A stretch of 64,000 nucleotides of DNA, taken from contig NZ_SCVC01000015.1 of the NCBI RefSeq assembly GCF_004297405.1, positions 91,815 through 155,814 on the forward strand, given 5' to 3'. The notes under the pieces were generated by a model. It saw only the letters and a program-made list of their open reading frames with translations. It searched no databases and was not told the origin of the DNA. Shown here one piece after another: positions 8,237 through 18,681 of the stretch. The position numbers and the translations under genes are program-made. Numbering within the stretch: position 1 is the first letter of the stretch; each line of letters opens with the position of its first letter. Source of the stretch: Reyranella sp. GTDB taxonomy: Bacteria; Pseudomonadota; Alphaproteobacteria; Reyranellales; Reyranellaceae.

Positions 8237-9946
8237 ATGACCATCAACGGCTGGGCGCAGATCGCGCTCTTCGTCGCGCTTCTGCTGCTGTTCACGCGGC
8301 CGCTCGGCGGCTACCTCGACAATGTCATGGCGGGGCGGCGTACCTTTCTGTCGCCCGTGTTGGTGCCGGTCGAGCGCGGCTTCTATCGTCTGGCCGGCAT
8401 CAATCCTGCGGAAGAGCAGAGCTGGTGGGTCTATGCCCGCGCCATGATCGTCTTCCACATCGTGGGTTTTGCCTTTCTCTATCTGTTGCTGCGTCTGCAG
8501 GATCTGCTGCCCTTCAATCCGCAAGGCATGGCGTCGGTGCCGCCAGATCTTGCCGGCAATACGACGGTGAGCTTCCTCACCAACACCAACTGGCAGAGCT
8601 ACGGTGGCGAGAGCACCATGAGCTATCTCTCGCAAATGGCCGGGCTCTCGGTGCAGAACTTCCTGAGTGCGGCGACCGGCATTGCGCTCGCCATGGCCTT
8701 CGTCCGCGGTTTTGCGCGTACTGAAGCGAAGACAATCGGCAATTTCTGGGCCGACCTCGTGAGGGTCACGCTCTATGTGCTGCTACCGATCTGCGTTCTG
8801 CTGACTCTCTTCTACGTCTGGCAGGGCGTGCCGCAGAACCTCGCCTCCTATGTCGAGGCGACGACTGTTGAAGGCGCTAAGCAGACCCTCGCGCAGGGCC
8901 CCGTCGCGTCACAGCTCGCGATCAAGATGCTGGGTACCAACGGCGGTGGCTTCTTCAACGCTAACTCTGCGCATCCCTACGAGAATCCGACCGCCTTTAC
9001 CAATCTGGTGCAGATGCTCTCCATTCTGGTGATTGGTGCGGCGATGACCAATGTCTTCGGCCGAGCGGTCGGTGACGAACGCCAGGGTTGGGCGATTTTC
9101 GCCGCCATGGGCGTGCTGTTCCTGGTCGGTACCTATGTGGCCTATTGGGCGGAGGCCGGCGGTAATCCGCTGATCGCCGCACTCGGTGTCGACAACACGG
9201 CCGGCAACATGGAGGGCAAGGAGGTACGCTTCGGTTCGCCGCTGTCCGCTCTCTTTGCCGTGGTCACCACCGCCGCCTCGTGCGGTGCCGTGAACGCCAT
9301 GCACGACAGCTTCATGCCGCTCGGTGGCATGATCCCGCTGATCAACATGCTGCTGGGCGAGATCATCATCGGCGGCGTCGGCGCCGGCCTCTACGGTGTG
9401 CTGCTGTTCGCTATCCTGGCGATCTTCCTGGCAGGCCTCATGGTCGGCCGCACGCCCGAGTATGTCGGCAAGAAGATCGAGGCGCGCGAGGTCAAGATGA
9501 CCATGCTGGCCATCCTTTGCCTGCCGCTGGTCATCCTGGGCTTCACGGCGCTGGCCAGCGTGCTGCCGGTGGGTCTCGCCGGCCCGGCCAATGCTGGTCC
9601 GCACGGGTTCAGCGAGATCTTCTACGCCTACACCTCTGGTGCCGCGAACAACGGCAGTGCCTTCGGTGGGCTGACGGCCAACACCGTCTTTTACAACGGC
9701 ACGCTCGCCATCGCGATGATGGTCGGCCGGTTTGCCATCATCGTACCGATGCTCGCCGTAGCTGGCTCGCTTGCCGCCAAGCGCAAGACCGCGGCGTCGG
9801 CCGGTACTTTCCCCACCCACGGCGGCCTGTTCGTCGGCCTGTTGGTCGGCGCCATTCTGATCGTGGGCGGTCTTACTTACCTACCGGCCCTGGCGCTCGG
9901 ACCGATCGCCGAGCACTTCGCGATGCTGGCCGGCACGTTGTTCTAA
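8237..9946 (+). CDS. kdpA: K+-transporting ATPase subunit A (channel-like subunit)
   Basis: 569 residues (E. coli 557) with about ten membrane spans. The four selectivity-filter-like P loops of the SKT superfamily can be picked out, including [38 protein letters not shown] and [13 protein letters not shown]. KdpA binds and passes K+ in the high-affinity ATP-driven uptake complex. It is followed by kdpB after 11 bases. Confidence 0.97.
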   Translation: MTINGWAQIALFVALLLLFTRPLGGYLDNVMAGRRTFLSPVLVPVERGFYRLAGINPAEEQSWWVYARAMIVFHIVGFAFLYLLLRLQDLLPFNPQGMASVPPDLAGNTTVSFLTNTNWQSYGGESTMSYLSQMAGLSVQNFLSAATGIALAMAFVRGFARTEAKTIGNFWADLVRVTLYVLLPICVLLTLFYVWQGVPQNLASYVEATTVEGAKQTLAQGPVASQLAIKMLGTNGGGFFNANSAHPYENPTAFTNLVQMLSILVIGAAMTNVFGRAVGDERQGWAIFAAMGVLFLVGTYVAYWAEAGGNPLIAALGVDNTAGNMEGKEVRFGSPLSALFAVVTTAASCGAVNAMHDSFMPLGGMIPLINMLLGEIIIGGVGAGLYGVLLFAILAIFLAGLMVGRTPEYVGKKIEAREVKMTMLAILCLPLVILGFTALASVLPVGLAGPANAGPHGFSEIFYAYTSGAANNGSAFGGLTANTVFYNGTLAIAMMVGRFAIIVPMLAVAGSLAAKRKTAASAGTFPTHGGLFVGLLVGAILIVGGLTYLPALALGPIAEHFAMLAGTLF

Positions 9947-9957
9947 GAGGCGTCATC

Positions 9958-12006
9958 ATGAGCAAGAAAGACAAGTCGCCGTCCCTGTTCGACGCGGCAA
10001 TCCTCAAGCCTGCGCTGCTTGCGAGCTTCACCAAGCTCGACCCACGCGCGCTCGCCCGTAACCCGGTGATGTTCACCGTCGAACTGGTGGCGCTGGCCGC
10101 GACCGTGCTGACTGTGCGCGATCTCATCGTCGGGTCGCCGCGCACCGGCTTCGAGATCCAGATCGTAATCTGGCTGTGGGTCACTGTCCTGTTCGCGACC
10201 TTCGCCGAGGCGGTGGCCGAGGGCCGCGGCAAGGCCCAGGCCGATACTCTGCGCCGCATGCGCAGCGAGACCATGGCCAAAGTTCTGCTGGGCGTCGGTG
10301 ACATGTTCGAGCCGCGCCGTGCCCATACGCTCAAGGTCGGCGACAGGGTCCTGGTCGAGGCTGGTGATCTGGTGCCGGGCGACGGTGAGATCATCGAAGG
10401 CGTGGCAACGATCGACGAGTCGGCGATCACCGGCGAATCGGCGCCGGTCATTCGCGAGGCTGGCGGCGACCGCTCGGCAGTGACCGGCGGTACGCGCGTG
10501 CTGTCGGACAGGATCAAGGTCCGCATCACCGCCGAGCAGGGATCGAGCTTCCTCGATCGCATGATTGCCCTGGTCGAAGGTGCCTCGCGCCAGAAGACAC
10601 CCAACGAGCTGGCGTTAAGCGTCCTGCTGGCTGGCCTGACTCTGATCTTCGTCCTGGCGGTCGTAACCATCCCGAGCTTCGCCACCTATGCCGGCGGCGC
10701 CGTCTCGGTAGTCGTGCTGATCGCCCTGTTCGTGACCCTGATCCCCACGACCATTGGCGCGCTGCTGTCGGCCATCGGCATCGCCGGCATGAACCGCCTG
10801 GTGCGCTTCAATGTGTTGGCGACTTCGGGCCGTGCCGTCGAAGCGGCGGGCGATGTCGACACACTGCTGCTCGACAAGACCGGCACCATCACGCTCGGCA
10901 ATCGTCACGCCACTCAGTTCATCCCGGTGACCGGCGTCAACGAGGACGAGGTGGCACGCGTCGCCCAGCTCGCCAGTCTGGCTGACGAGACGCCTGAGGG
11001 CCGCTCCATCGTCGTGTTGGCGAAGGAGAAGCACGGTTTGCGTGGGGTCGAGGTGGCGGAGCTGCATGCCAGCTTCGTGCCCTTCACGGCGCAGACCCGC
11101 ATGAGCGGCGTCGATCATGAAGGCGCGGTGATCCGCAAGGGCGCCGTCGATGCCGTGATCGAGCATGCGCGCTCGCTCGGCGTCACACCGCCGACCGAGG
11201 AGGTCAGCCGTATCTCCACCTACATCGCCAAGGAGGGCGGCACGCCGCTCGCCGTATCGCGCAACGGTCAGATCCTCGGTGTCGTCTACCTGAAGGACAT
11301 CGTCAAAGGCGGCATCCGCGAGCGCTTCGCCGAGTTGCGTAGCATGGGCATCCGCACCGTGATGATCACCGGTGACAATCCGCAGACGGCGGCGGCGATC
11401 GCGGCCGAGGCCGGCGTCGACGACTTCCTGGCCCAGGCCACACCCGAGGCCAAGCTTCGCTTGATCCGCGAGGAGCAGGCGAAGGGCAAGCTCGTGGCGA
11501 TGTGCGGCGACGGCACCAACGATGCGCCCGCCCTTGCCCAGGCCGATGTCGGCGTTGCGATGCAGACCGGCACCAACGCCGCGCGCGAAGCCGGCAACAT
11601 GGTCGACCTCGACAGCGATCCGACCAAGCTCATCGAGATCGTGGCCATCGGTAAGCAGCTCCTGATGACGCGTGGCGCGCTTACGACCTTCTCGATCGCC
11701 AACGACGTGGCGAAGTACTTCGCCATCATCCCGGCGATGTTCATCGCCTTCTACCCGCAGCTCGGCGTGCTGAACGTAATGGGCCTCGCGACACCGGAGA
11801 GCGCCATCTTGTCGGCAATCATCTTCAATGCGCTGATCATCATCGCCTTGATCCCGCTCGCCCTGCGCGGCGTGCAGTATCGGCCGAGCGGCGCCGCTGC
11901 GCTGCTCCGGCGGAACCTTCTAATTTACGGCATCGGCGGTCTGATCGTGCCCTTCGCAGGCATCAAGCTGATCGACGTCATCGTCACGGCCGCAGGCCTC
12001 GCCTAG
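9958..12006 (+). CDS. kdpB: K+-transporting P-type ATPase subunit B
   Basis: 682 residues from the ATG at 9958 (SKKDKSPS start). It is a P-type ATPase with a TGES actuator loop (AITGESAPV), phosphorylated aspartate D306 in LLLDKTGT, nucleotide-domain block, and hinge motif [13 protein letters not shown]. It energises K+ movement through KdpA by ATP hydrolysis. The open frame extends upstream into kdpA in another frame, but that part is not coding. Confidence 0.97.
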   Translation: MSKKDKSPSLFDAAILKPALLASFTKLDPRALARNPVMFTVELVALAATVLTVRDLIVGSPRTGFEIQIVIWLWVTVLFATFAEAVAEGRGKAQADTLRRMRSETMAKVLLGVGDMFEPRRAHTLKVGDRVLVEAGDLVPGDGEIIEGVATIDESAITGESAPVIREAGGDRSAVTGGTRVLSDRIKVRITAEQGSSFLDRMIALVEGASRQKTPNELALSVLLAGLTLIFVLAVVTIPSFATYAGGAVSVVVLIALFVTLIPTTIGALLSAIGIAGMNRLVRFNVLATSGRAVEAAGDVDTLLLDKTGTITLGNRHATQFIPVTGVNEDEVARVAQLASLADETPEGRSIVVLAKEKHGLRGVEVAELHASFVPFTAQTRMSGVDHEGAVIRKGAVDAVIEHARSLGVTPPTEEVSRISTYIAKEGGTPLAVSRNGQILGVVYLKDIVKGGIRERFAELRSMGIRTVMITGDNPQTAAAIAAEAGVDDFLAQATPEAKLRLIREEQAKGKLVAMCGDGTNDAPALAQADVGVAMQTGTNAAREAGNMVDLDSDPTKLIEIVAIGKQLLMTRGALTTFSIANDVAKYFAIIPAMFIAFYPQLGVLNVMGLATPESAILSAIIFNALIIIALIPLALRGVQYRPSGAAALLRRNLLIYGIGGLIVPFAGIKLIDVIVTAAGLA

Positions 12007-12030
12007 CCGGTCCGCGACAAGGAGAGAACC

Positions 12031-12621
12031 ATGCTTCGTCATTTCCGCGCATCCATCGTGATGCTCCTGTCGATGACCGTGCTGCTGGGCCTGGCCTATC
12101 CACTGGCCATGGTCGGTCTCACCGGAGCCATTTTTCCCAGCCAGGCGAAAGGGTCGCTGATCGAGCGCGACGGCAAGGTCATAGGGTCGAGCCTGATTGG
12201 GCAGAACTTCATCGGCGAGGGCTACTTCCACGGCCGGCTGTCGGCCACCCTGGACACGGATCCCGCCGATGCGACCAAGACCGTGTCGGCGCCCTACAAT
12301 GCCGCGAACTCGTCGGGCTCCAACCTCGGCCCGACCTCCAAGGCGCTGATCGATCGCGTCAAGGAAGACGCCGACAAGCTCGGCAAAGGCGTACCGGTCG
12401 ACCTGGTCACGACCTCGGGGAGCGGCCTCGATCCGCATCTCTCGCCGGCCTCCGCCGCCTGGCAGGTGGCGCGGGTTGCCAAGGCGCGGAACATGCCGGA
12501 AGCCGACGTCCAGCGCCTGGTTGCGCAGCATACCGAAGGCCGCATGTATGGCCTGCTGGGCGAGCCCAGAGTCAATGTCCTGCAGCTCAACCTGGCGCTC
12601 GACGCGCAGGCCAAGCGGTGA
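12031..12621 (+). CDS. kdpC: K+-transporting ATPase subunit C
   Basis: 196 residues (E. coli 190). It has one N-terminal membrane span (about 12-34) and a soluble domain with family blocks such as [28 protein letters not shown] and [14 protein letters not shown]. The C-terminal part has the usual V-x-x-H-T-E-G-R region. KdpC is required for assembly and nucleotide affinity of the Kdp pump. A GGAGAG ribosome site precedes the ATG. Confidence 0.96.
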   Translation: MLRHFRASIVMLLSMTVLLGLAYPLAMVGLTGAIFPSQAKGSLIERDGKVIGSSLIGQNFIGEGYFHGRLSATLDTDPADATKTVSAPYNAANSSGSNLGPTSKALIDRVKEDADKLGKGVPVDLVTTSGSGLDPHLSPASAAWQVARVAKARNMPEADVQRLVAQHTEGRMYGLLGEPRVNVLQLNLALDAQAKR

Positions 12622-12636
12622 CAATGATCGGGCTCT

Positions 12637-15312
12637 ATGGCCCAGGTCACTGACGACGCCCGCCCCTCTCCCGACGCGCTGCTCAAAGCTGCGGAAAAGG
12701 AAGCGCGCGGCAAGCTCAAGATCTTTCTCGGAGCAGCACCAGGCGTCGGCAAGACCTACGAGATGCTGTCGGCAGCGCATCGCCGCCGACGGGAGGGCAT
12801 CGATGTCGTGGTCGGTGTCGTGGAGACGCATGGTCGTAGCGAGACCGAGGCCCAGCTCGCCGACCTCGAAGTCGTGCCACGCCGGTCCATCGACTATCGT
12901 GGCCGCACCCTTCAGGAGATGGATCTCGACGCCATCCTGAAGCGACGGCCGGCGCTGGTCCTGGTCGACGAGCTTGCCCACACCAATGCCGAGGGCAGTC
13001 GCCACCCCAAGCGCTATCTCGATGTCGAGGAGCTGCTGACCGCCGGCATCGACGTCTATTCGACCCTGAACGTCCAGCATATCGAGAGCCTGAACGACGT
13101 CGTGGCGCGCATCACGCGCATTCGTGTGCGCGAAACCATCCCTGATCGCGTGGTTGACGCTGCGGACGAGGTCGAGCTGATCGACCTGACGCCGGCCGAT
13201 CTCATCGCGCGGTTAGGTGAGGGTAAGGTCTATGTCCGCGATCAGGCGCAACGTGCGCTTCGCCACTACTTCTCGCCCGGCAACCTGACCGCGCTGCGCG
13301 AGCTGGCGCTTCGCCGCACTGCTGTGCGGGTCGATGAGCAGATGCGCAGCTACATGCGCGAACATGCCATCACCGGCCCCTGGGCAGCGGGCGAGCGGGT
13401 GATCGTCTGCCTCGATCCTGGGCTGGGAGCAGCCAATGCCGTGCGCGCCGCCAAGCGCAGTGCCGAGGCGCTCGATGCCGAGTTGATCGCGCTCTATGTC
13501 GAAACCGATCGCCACGCCACATTGAGCGAGCAGGAACATACGCGACTCACCGAGGCGATGCGGCTGGCAGCCCAGCTCGGCGCGGAGGTTGTGACCGTGC
13601 CCGGCCGGTCGGTGGTCGAGGAGGTGGTGGCCTTCGCCCGCCTACGCAACGCCACACGTGTGGTGGTCGGCAAGTCGCGACGCTCTCGCTGGTTCGAGTT
13701 GCGGCACGGCTCGGTGGTCGACGAGCTGGTGCGCTCGGGTTCCGGCCTCGCTGTCGAGGTAGCGCCTTCGGGCGATCGAGAGCCGGCGGCCAGCGCCAAG
13801 GACTGGCTGCGCGACGTGCCAAGGACGCCGGGACCTTATCTCGAAGGAATCCTGTCGACGGCGGCGGCGACAGCGATCGGCGTGCTGGTCGATCGGTTGA
13901 TCGTGCTGCCGAACATCTCTCTGATCTACGTGGTGCCGGTGCTGGCAGCGGCGGCGCGTCATGGGTTGGTGCCTTCGCTCTGGGTGTCGAGCCTGAGTGT
14001 CCTCTGCTTCAACTTCTTCTTCTTGCCGCCGCTCTATCAATTCACCATCACCGATCCCGCCAACGTGATGGCGCTGTTCTTCTTCATGGTGGTGGCGGCG
14101 ATCGCGAGTGCACTCGCAGCGCGCACGCGCGTCCAGACCGAATCGGCGCGGCGCGAAGCGCGGACCACAGCCGAACTCTATGCCTTTAGCCGCAAGATTG
14201 CGGGTGTCGTTGATCTCTATGATCTCCTGTGGATCGTGGTGACCCACCTTGCGCGCCTGCTCAATGCCGAGATCGTCGTCCTCATGCCAGAGGGTGGCAG
14301 GCTCGCAACCAAAGCCGCGTTTCCGCCGGATAGTGAATTGAGCGAAGCGGACATCGCGGCCGCCCGCTGGTCGTGGGACGCTGACCGGCCAGCCGGCCGT
14401 GGCACCGATACCCTGCCGGGCGGGCGTTGGCTGTTCGTGCCTTTCCGCACCAGCCGGTCGGCCATCGCCACGATCGGCGTGCTGCCCAACAAGGAAGGGC
14501 GTGAGCTGTCCGCCGGTGAACGCCGCCTGCTCGAGGCGGTGGGCAACCAGGCAGCCGTCGCCATCGAGCGCGTGACCCTTGCCGAGGACATCGACCAGGC
14601 CCGCCTCGGCGCCGAGCGGGAGCGCCTGCGTTCCGCCATGCTCACGTCGGTGTCGCACGATCTGCGCACGCCGCTCGCTTCGATCATCGGTTCGCTCTCC
14701 AGCCTGCTGAGCTATGGCGAGCGCTACGATGCCGGTACGCGCCGGGAGCTGCTGGCGACAGCCCAGGCCGAAGCCGAGCGGCTGGATCGCTTTGTCGGCA
14801 ACTTGCTCGATATGACGCGGCTCGATGCCGGCGCCATCGTTCCCAAACGCGAGGCGGTCGAGGTCGGCGACCTCGTTTCGACGACCCTGCGCCGGATAAA
14901 GCCGCTGATGACGGGGCATACAGTATCGAGCACAGTTCCACAGGGGATGCCGGCCCTGCAGCTCGATTTCGTGCTGGCTGAACAGGTCCTGTTCAACCTG
15001 CTCGACAATGCCGCCAAATATTCACCGGCGGGCGGTGACATCGAGGTCGTGGCGCGACAGGAGGGTGGGCGAATTGAGATCGCGGTGCGCGACGAGGGGC
15101 CAGGTATCGCCGAGGGTGACCTTGACCGTATCTTCGAGAAATTCTATCGAGCCGATGCTGGTGATCGCCGCCGCGCCGGCACTGGCCTTGGACTTGCCAT
15201 TGCACGGGGCTTCGTCGAGGCGATGGGCGGCACGCTCACGGTGCGCAATCGAGTGGACCGGAGTGGTGCGGAGTTCTTGGTGATCTATCCGGTGACCCGA
15301 CATGGCGGCTGA
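12637..15312 (+). CDS. kdpD: Osmosensitive K+ channel sensor histidine kinase
   Basis: 891 residues, matching E. coli KdpD (894). The order is KdpD N-terminal ATP-binding domain (Walker A GAAPGVGKT, K39; LVDELAHTN near 110), universal-stress-like domain (about 250-370), four membrane spans (about 400-495), GAF-like domain, phosphoacceptor His in SVSHDLRTPLASI (about 670), then HATPase (NLLDNAAKY, GTGLGLAI). It senses K+ limitation and phosphorylates KdpE. It starts 15 bases after kdpC and overlaps kdpE, so one kdpFABCDE transcript is likely. Confidence 0.96.
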   Translation: MAQVTDDARPSPDALLKAAEKEARGKLKIFLGAAPGVGKTYEMLSAAHRRRREGIDVVVGVVETHGRSETEAQLADLEVVPRRSIDYRGRTLQEMDLDAILKRRPALVLVDELAHTNAEGSRHPKRYLDVEELLTAGIDVYSTLNVQHIESLNDVVARITRIRVRETIPDRVVDAADEVELIDLTPADLIARLGEGKVYVRDQAQRALRHYFSPGNLTALRELALRRTAVRVDEQMRSYMREHAITGPWAAGERVIVCLDPGLGAANAVRAAKRSAEALDAELIALYVETDRHATLSEQEHTRLTEAMRLAAQLGAEVVTVPGRSVVEEVVAFARLRNATRVVVGKSRRSRWFELRHGSVVDELVRSGSGLAVEVAPSGDREPAASAKDWLRDVPRTPGPYLEGILSTAAATAIGVLVDRLIVLPNISLIYVVPVLAAAARHGLVPSLWVSSLSVLCFNFFFLPPLYQFTITDPANVMALFFFMVVAAIASALAARTRVQTESARREARTTAELYAFSRKIAGVVDLYDLLWIVVTHLARLLNAEIVVLMPEGGRLATKAAFPPDSELSEADIAAARWSWDADRPAGRGTDTLPGGRWLFVPFRTSRSAIATIGVLPNKEGRELSAGERRLLEAVGNQAAVAIERVTLAEDIDQARLGAERERLRSAMLTSVSHDLRTPLASIIGSLSSLLSYGERYDAGTRRELLATAQAEAERLDRFVGNLLDMTRLDAGAIVPKREAVEVGDLVSTTLRRIKPLMTGHTVSSTVPQGMPALQLDFVLAEQVLFNLLDNAAKYSPAGGDIEVVARQEGGRIEIAVRDEGPGIAEGDLDRIFEKFYRADAGDRRRAGTGLGLAIARGFVEAMGGTLTVRNRVDRSGAEFLVIYPVTRHGG

Positions 15313-15985
15313 CGGCGCCACCATCCTGATCGTCGACGACGAGCCACCGATCCGCCGCCTGCTGCGCACAACGCTGTCTGCGCACGAGCACCGTGTCCTG
15401 GAGGCTGCGAACGGCGCGGAAGCATTGTCAGCCATGCGGCATCATCGACCCGATCTCGTGCTGCTCGATCTCGGGCTGCCGGATGTCGACGGCCTCGACC
15501 TGATCGCTCGGCTGCGCGGGCTGGCGCACGTGCCCATCGTGGTCCTGTCGAGCCGCGGCGACGAGGCCGCCAAGGTGGCGGCTCTCGATTCCGGCGCCGA
15601 CGACTATGTCACCAAGCCGTTTGGCGCCGAGGAGCTGATGGCGCGTATTCGTGCCGCGCTTCGGCATCGCCTGCAGGAGCAGGGAGCTGAGCGAACCTTT
15701 TCCAGCGACGATCTGAAAGTCGATCTGGTGCGCCGCCACGTCGAGCGCGGTGGCGACGCCATCAAGCTTTCGCCCAAGGAGTACGACATCCTCGAACAGC
15801 TCGCGATCCATGCCGGCAAGGTGCTGACGCACCGTCATTTGCTGCGCGAGGTCTGGCGCGACGAATCGGTCGATCCGCAGTACCTGCGCGTCTACATTCG
15901 TCAGCTTCGCCAGAAGATCGAAGCTGATCCGGCCTCGCCCCGGCACGTGCTGACCGAGCCGGGCGTGGGGTATCGGCTGGTCTGA
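15302..15985 (+). CDS. kdpE: KDP operon response regulator (OmpR family)
   Basis: 227 residues. The receiver domain has the acidic pair (VDDE), phosphoacceptor D56 (LVLLDLGLPD), the switch Ser (VVLSSRG) and Lys (DDYVTKPF). A C-terminal winged-helix OmpR/PhoB domain follows (KLSPKEYDILEQL, then YLRVYIRQLRQKIE). Phosphorylated KdpE activates kdpFABC. The dyad array at 7867-7996 is a candidate target, though it does not obviously match the T-rich E. coli site. It overlaps the kdpD end by 11 bases. Confidence 0.96.
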   Translation: MAADGATILIVDDEPPIRRLLRTTLSAHEHRVLEAANGAEALSAMRHHRPDLVLLDLGLPDVDGLDLIARLRGLAHVPIVVLSSRGDEAAKVAALDSGADDYVTKPFGAEELMARIRAALRHRLQEQGAERTFSSDDLKVDLVRRHVERGGDAIKLSPKEYDILEQLAIHAGKVLTHRHLLREVWRDESVDPQYLRVYIRQLRQKIEADPASPRHVLTEPGVGYRLV

Positions 15986-15986
15986 G

Positions 15987-16862
15987 TTATTTTGCGACCA
16001 CTGCACCCGTAGCGACGTTGAGCACAGCGCCATCATCCAGGCCGATGCGGTAGATTTCACGCAGCACGTTGCCGGAGAAGCCGAGCTCGACGATCGACAC
16101 CGTCTTGAAGGTCGTCTTGATTCCCTCCGGCAGGATCTGGTTGAACTCCGCTGCGGTCTGGTTGAACGCCGCCTGGATCTCGGGCGTGAACTTGGCCATC
16201 GAATAGACCAGCGTGTTGTGCGGATTGTGTGGACGCAGTTCCTTGCCGTCCTTCACGGTATTCAGGCCGCTGACGCCCACGGTCTGCACCAGCTCCTTTC
16301 CAGCATCACCCATGGCGGCGTAGACCGGCCCGGTGACACGTGGCAGTGGACCGTCGCGCAGTGGTGTAAGGGCCGTCGTGGCGATCGTGTTGAAGGCCAT
16401 CATGGCTTCGAAGCCCGGGCCTTCCTTGACGATACCGAGGTCGAGCCACCAGGGATGGCCGGCGCCCTTGGCCGCTTCCGTCGTGTAGAAGGTCTTGAGT
16501 GTCAGGTTGAGCACCGGCGGCAGCTTGGGCATCGCCTTCAGCATCTTCTCCGGTGTCGTTGGATCGGAGTTGTGAATGTGCAGCACGGTGACATGAGGAA
16601 TGTTGAAGCGCAGGGCTTCGTCGATGAGATTGGCGTCCAGTAGCTTCTCACGCAGCAGGCCGCCGATCGTGATGGCCAGGACATCGTTCACTTCCTTCGG
16701 CAGGGTGTAGACCAATCCGAAGGTGCGTTTGTGTTCGCGGAAGGCGGGTGAGGTCAGCGAGCTGTTGTCGATTCCACCTTGTGCCAGTGCCGCCTCGGTA
16801 TGGAGCATCGCCAAGCCGGTCATGGCAATGACCGCTGTACGGCCGAACAATTTGAGCCTCAT
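15987..16862 (-). CDS. Secreted protein of unknown function, possible 2H-phosphoesterase fold
   Basis: 291 residues from ATG 16862, behind a GGGGAG ribosome site. The signal peptide (MRLKLFGRTA... ending ALAQG, about 28) makes it periplasmic or secreted. Two H-x-T/S motifs are visible, PHVTVLHI and PHNTLVYS, the signature pair of the 2H phosphoesterase superfamily, but their spacing (about 130 residues) is wider than usual, so this is a weak inference. Residues between them are hydrophobic-rich (PVLNLTLKTFYT). It converges on kdpE with one base between. No known pathway. Confidence 0.65.
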   Translation of the reverse strand: MRLKLFGRTAVIAMTGLAMLHTEAALAQGGIDNSSLTSPAFREHKRTFGLVYTLPKEVNDVLAITIGGLLREKLLDANLIDEALRFNIPHVTVLHIHNSDPTTPEKMLKAMPKLPPVLNLTLKTFYTTEAAKGAGHPWWLDLGIVKEGPGFEAMMAFNTIATTALTPLRDGPLPRVTGPVYAAMGDAGKELVQTVGVSGLNTVKDGKELRPHNPHNTLVYSMAKFTPEIQAAFNQTAAEFNQILPEGIKTTFKTVSIVELGFSGNVLREIYRIGLDDGAVLNVATGAVVAK

Positions 16863-16953
16863 GATATCTCCCCTCGGTAGCGAATCCCTCGGCCACGCTA
16901 GGTGCGCGGTGGGTGAAACGCTACCGGAATATCGGGGGCGACGGCTCCAGCGG

Positions 16954-17901
16954 TCAGGCAGCGCGGGGCTGATGGGGTTGCGACGCCGCAAAACGCAGGG
17001 CCGCGACGCGTTCCGCGCTCTCCACGGATTCCAGCACATGCATCAGCTTCTGGTCGTCCAGTGGGCCGAGCGGTGTCAGGGGCAGACGCAGCCCATCGCC
17101 CATCAGGCCGAGGTGGTGCAACGCCCGCTTGAGCGGGATCGGGTTGGCCTCTAGGAAAAGTGCGGCGTGTAGCGGCGCCAGGATCCGCTCGAAACGCGCA
17201 ATCTCGACGGAATCGCGAGTATCGCAGGCGCGATGGAGAGCGGCACACAAGCCCGGGGCGACATTCGCCGTGACCGAAATGCAGCCATCGCCACCAGCCA
17301 GACGAAAGGCGGCCTGGGTCGGGTCGTCGCCGGACAGCAGCAGGAAACGACTGCCCAGCCGACGGCGCAGACGCGGCACGCGCGGGATGTTGCCGGTTGC
17401 GTCCTTGAGGCCGAGGACTCGCGGCAGGTCGGCGAGGCGGCGGATCGTGACGTCCGCCAGCGCACAGCCGGTGCGCGACGGCACATCGTAGAGAATGAGG
17501 GGCAGGCCCACGGCATCGTGGATGGCCTTGAAATGGCCAACCAGGCCACTTTGGCTTGGCTTGAGATAGAAGGGTGTGACGCACAGCAGCGCCAAGGCGC
17601 CGGCCTTCTCCGCCGCCTGCGCCAGTTCGACGGCCGTCTGCGTGTTGTTGCTGCCGGCGCCGGCGATGACCGGCACGCGACCGGCGGCAGCGGCCACGGT
17701 GCGCGCGATGACCAGACGGTGTTCGTCCAATGTGAGCAAAGGCGCTTCGCCTGTCGTGCCACAGGGGACGAGGGCCGAGGTGCCATGCGAAATCAAGCGG
17801 TCGCACAGTTTCTCGAGCGCCTCGATGTCGACCTTGCCGAACCGATAGGGTGTGGGCAGTGCGGCCATAGAGCCGCGGGCACGCGTGACGATGTCGAACA
17901 T
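16954..17901 (-). CDS. dapA: 4-hydroxy-tetrahydrodipicolinate synthase family protein
   Basis: 315 residues, a TIM-barrel of the DapA/NAL family. Schiff-base Lys is K166 (GLKDATGN), the catalytic Tyr Y138 (ILYDVPSRTG), Arg R143, and the pyruvate-binding T49-T50 (PCGTTGE). These match true DapA, which condenses pyruvate with aspartate semialdehyde in lysine/diaminopimelate synthesis. Related aldolases share most of them, so substrate is likely but not certain. It is last in a three-gene minus-strand set behind two unknown genes, 9 bases after the previous stop. Confidence 0.85.
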   Translation of the reverse strand: MFDIVTRARGSMAALPTPYRFGKVDIEALEKLCDRLISHGTSALVPCGTTGEAPLLTLDEHRLVIARTVAAAAGRVPVIAGAGSNNTQTAVELAQAAEKAGALALLCVTPFYLKPSQSGLVGHFKAIHDAVGLPLILYDVPSRTGCALADVTIRRLADLPRVLGLKDATGNIPRVPRLRRRLGSRFLLLSGDDPTQAAFRLAGGDGCISVTANVAPGLCAALHRACDTRDSVEIARFERILAPLHAALFLEANPIPLKRALHHLGLMGDGLRLPLTPLGPLDDQKLMHVLESVESAERVAALRFAASQPHQPRAA

Positions 17902-17910
17902 GTGTGGCTT

Positions 17911-18357
17911 CTAAGCTGCCATGCGCGCGGACTGAACAGGCGCCAGCACCAGGCGGCGCGCCACGTGATCGAAGGCGACGATGTCGAGTCCGGCGGCCAG
18001 TGCGTGCGTGCGAATGGCGGAGAGGCCGTTGGCGCAGGGACAATCGGCGCCCTCGACGATCACGCGTCCCGCGGCACCGGTGCGGTTGCGCGCGGCCTGC
18101 AGGGCATCGTGAAGCTCGTCTTCGTTGGCGACGTCGACGATCCAGGCGAGATCGGCGGCTTCGCGATCGGGTGATGCGGCGCCTGGCCGCAGGCTGCGCA
18201 CACAGGCGCAACCGCGATGCATCAGGGCGAGAACGACGGAGAGGGTGTGATGGCCGATGACGGCGACATGGGCCGACGGGGGCAGGTGGGCGACCGCCAT
18301 CACGCGATCGACCAGGGTGTCGGACGAAACGACAGAAGCAACAGCGACGGCGGTCAT
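17911..18357 (-). CDS. Unknown 148-residue protein preceding dapA
   Basis: 148 residues from ATG 18357, which overlaps the stop of the upstream small gene. It has an alternating alpha/beta look: MTAVAVASVV, then VAVIGHHTLSVVLALMHRGCACVRSL (a Rossmann-like strand/turn/helix without a clear nucleotide motif), then AWIVDVANEDELHDAL and VIVEGADCPCANGL. Two Cys-rich turns (GCACVRS and DCPCANG) could bind a metal. No catalytic motif is recognised. It could be related to a SAM-binding or nucleoside fold, but I would not assign it. Confidence 0.6.
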   Translation of the reverse strand: MTAVAVASVVSSDTLVDRVMAVAHLPPSAHVAVIGHHTLSVVLALMHRGCACVRSLRPGAASPDREAADLAWIVDVANEDELHDALQAARNRTGAAGRVIVEGADCPCANGLSAIRTHALAAGLDIVAFDHVARRLVLAPVQSARMAA

Positions 18358-18575
18358 TGGTTTTCCTTTTCGAGACGAGAGACGTGCAGGGGCGCCGGCA
18401 CGCAGCCGAAGTAGCGGCGGCAGGTCAGCCGCGTCTGCTTCGGTTCGGTGGCCGGTCCGGTCGTAACGCCGACATCGGTAGCGAGGGGTTCTTGGCTCGA
18501 AGATGGGGCTGCCGCTGCCATGAGGGCGAGGGCGGCGATCGTGGTGCCCCGGGTCATTGATCTGACGACAGACAT
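18354..18575 (-). CDS. Small exported protein with CRRYFGC motif
   Basis: 73 residues from ATG 18575. A basic start (MSVVRSMTRG) and Ala-rich core predict a signal peptide ending near AAPSSSQ. The mature part is about 45 residues with two cysteines in TCRRYFGCVPA, probably a disulfide. Its stop overlaps the next gene's ATG (4 bases), indicating coupling. I recall similar short secreted proteins in Rhizobiales-like genomes but know no function. Confidence 0.6.
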   Translation of the reverse strand: MSVVRSMTRGTTIAALALMAAAAPSSSQEPLATDVGVTTGPATEPKQTRLTCRRYFGCVPAPLHVSRLEKENQ

Positions 18576-18644
18576 GGGTCGGCGTCTCCTGGACGACCAA
18601 CCATGTAGGAGTGCGGCCCGTATGAATTCGAGGCTTCGGAAAGG

Positions 18645-18663
18645 GCCGCGGTATAGCCGCGGC
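18645..18663. terminator. Possible hairpin after the Srf operon
   Basis: GCCGCGG and CCGCGGC flank a TATAG loop, a GC-rich 7-bp stem just past the last Srf gene. There is no T-run after it on minus, so intrinsic termination would be weak. It may instead sit in the promoter of the following small genes. Confidence 0.3.
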
Positions 18664-18681
18664 ATATAGGCCGGAAGAGGT

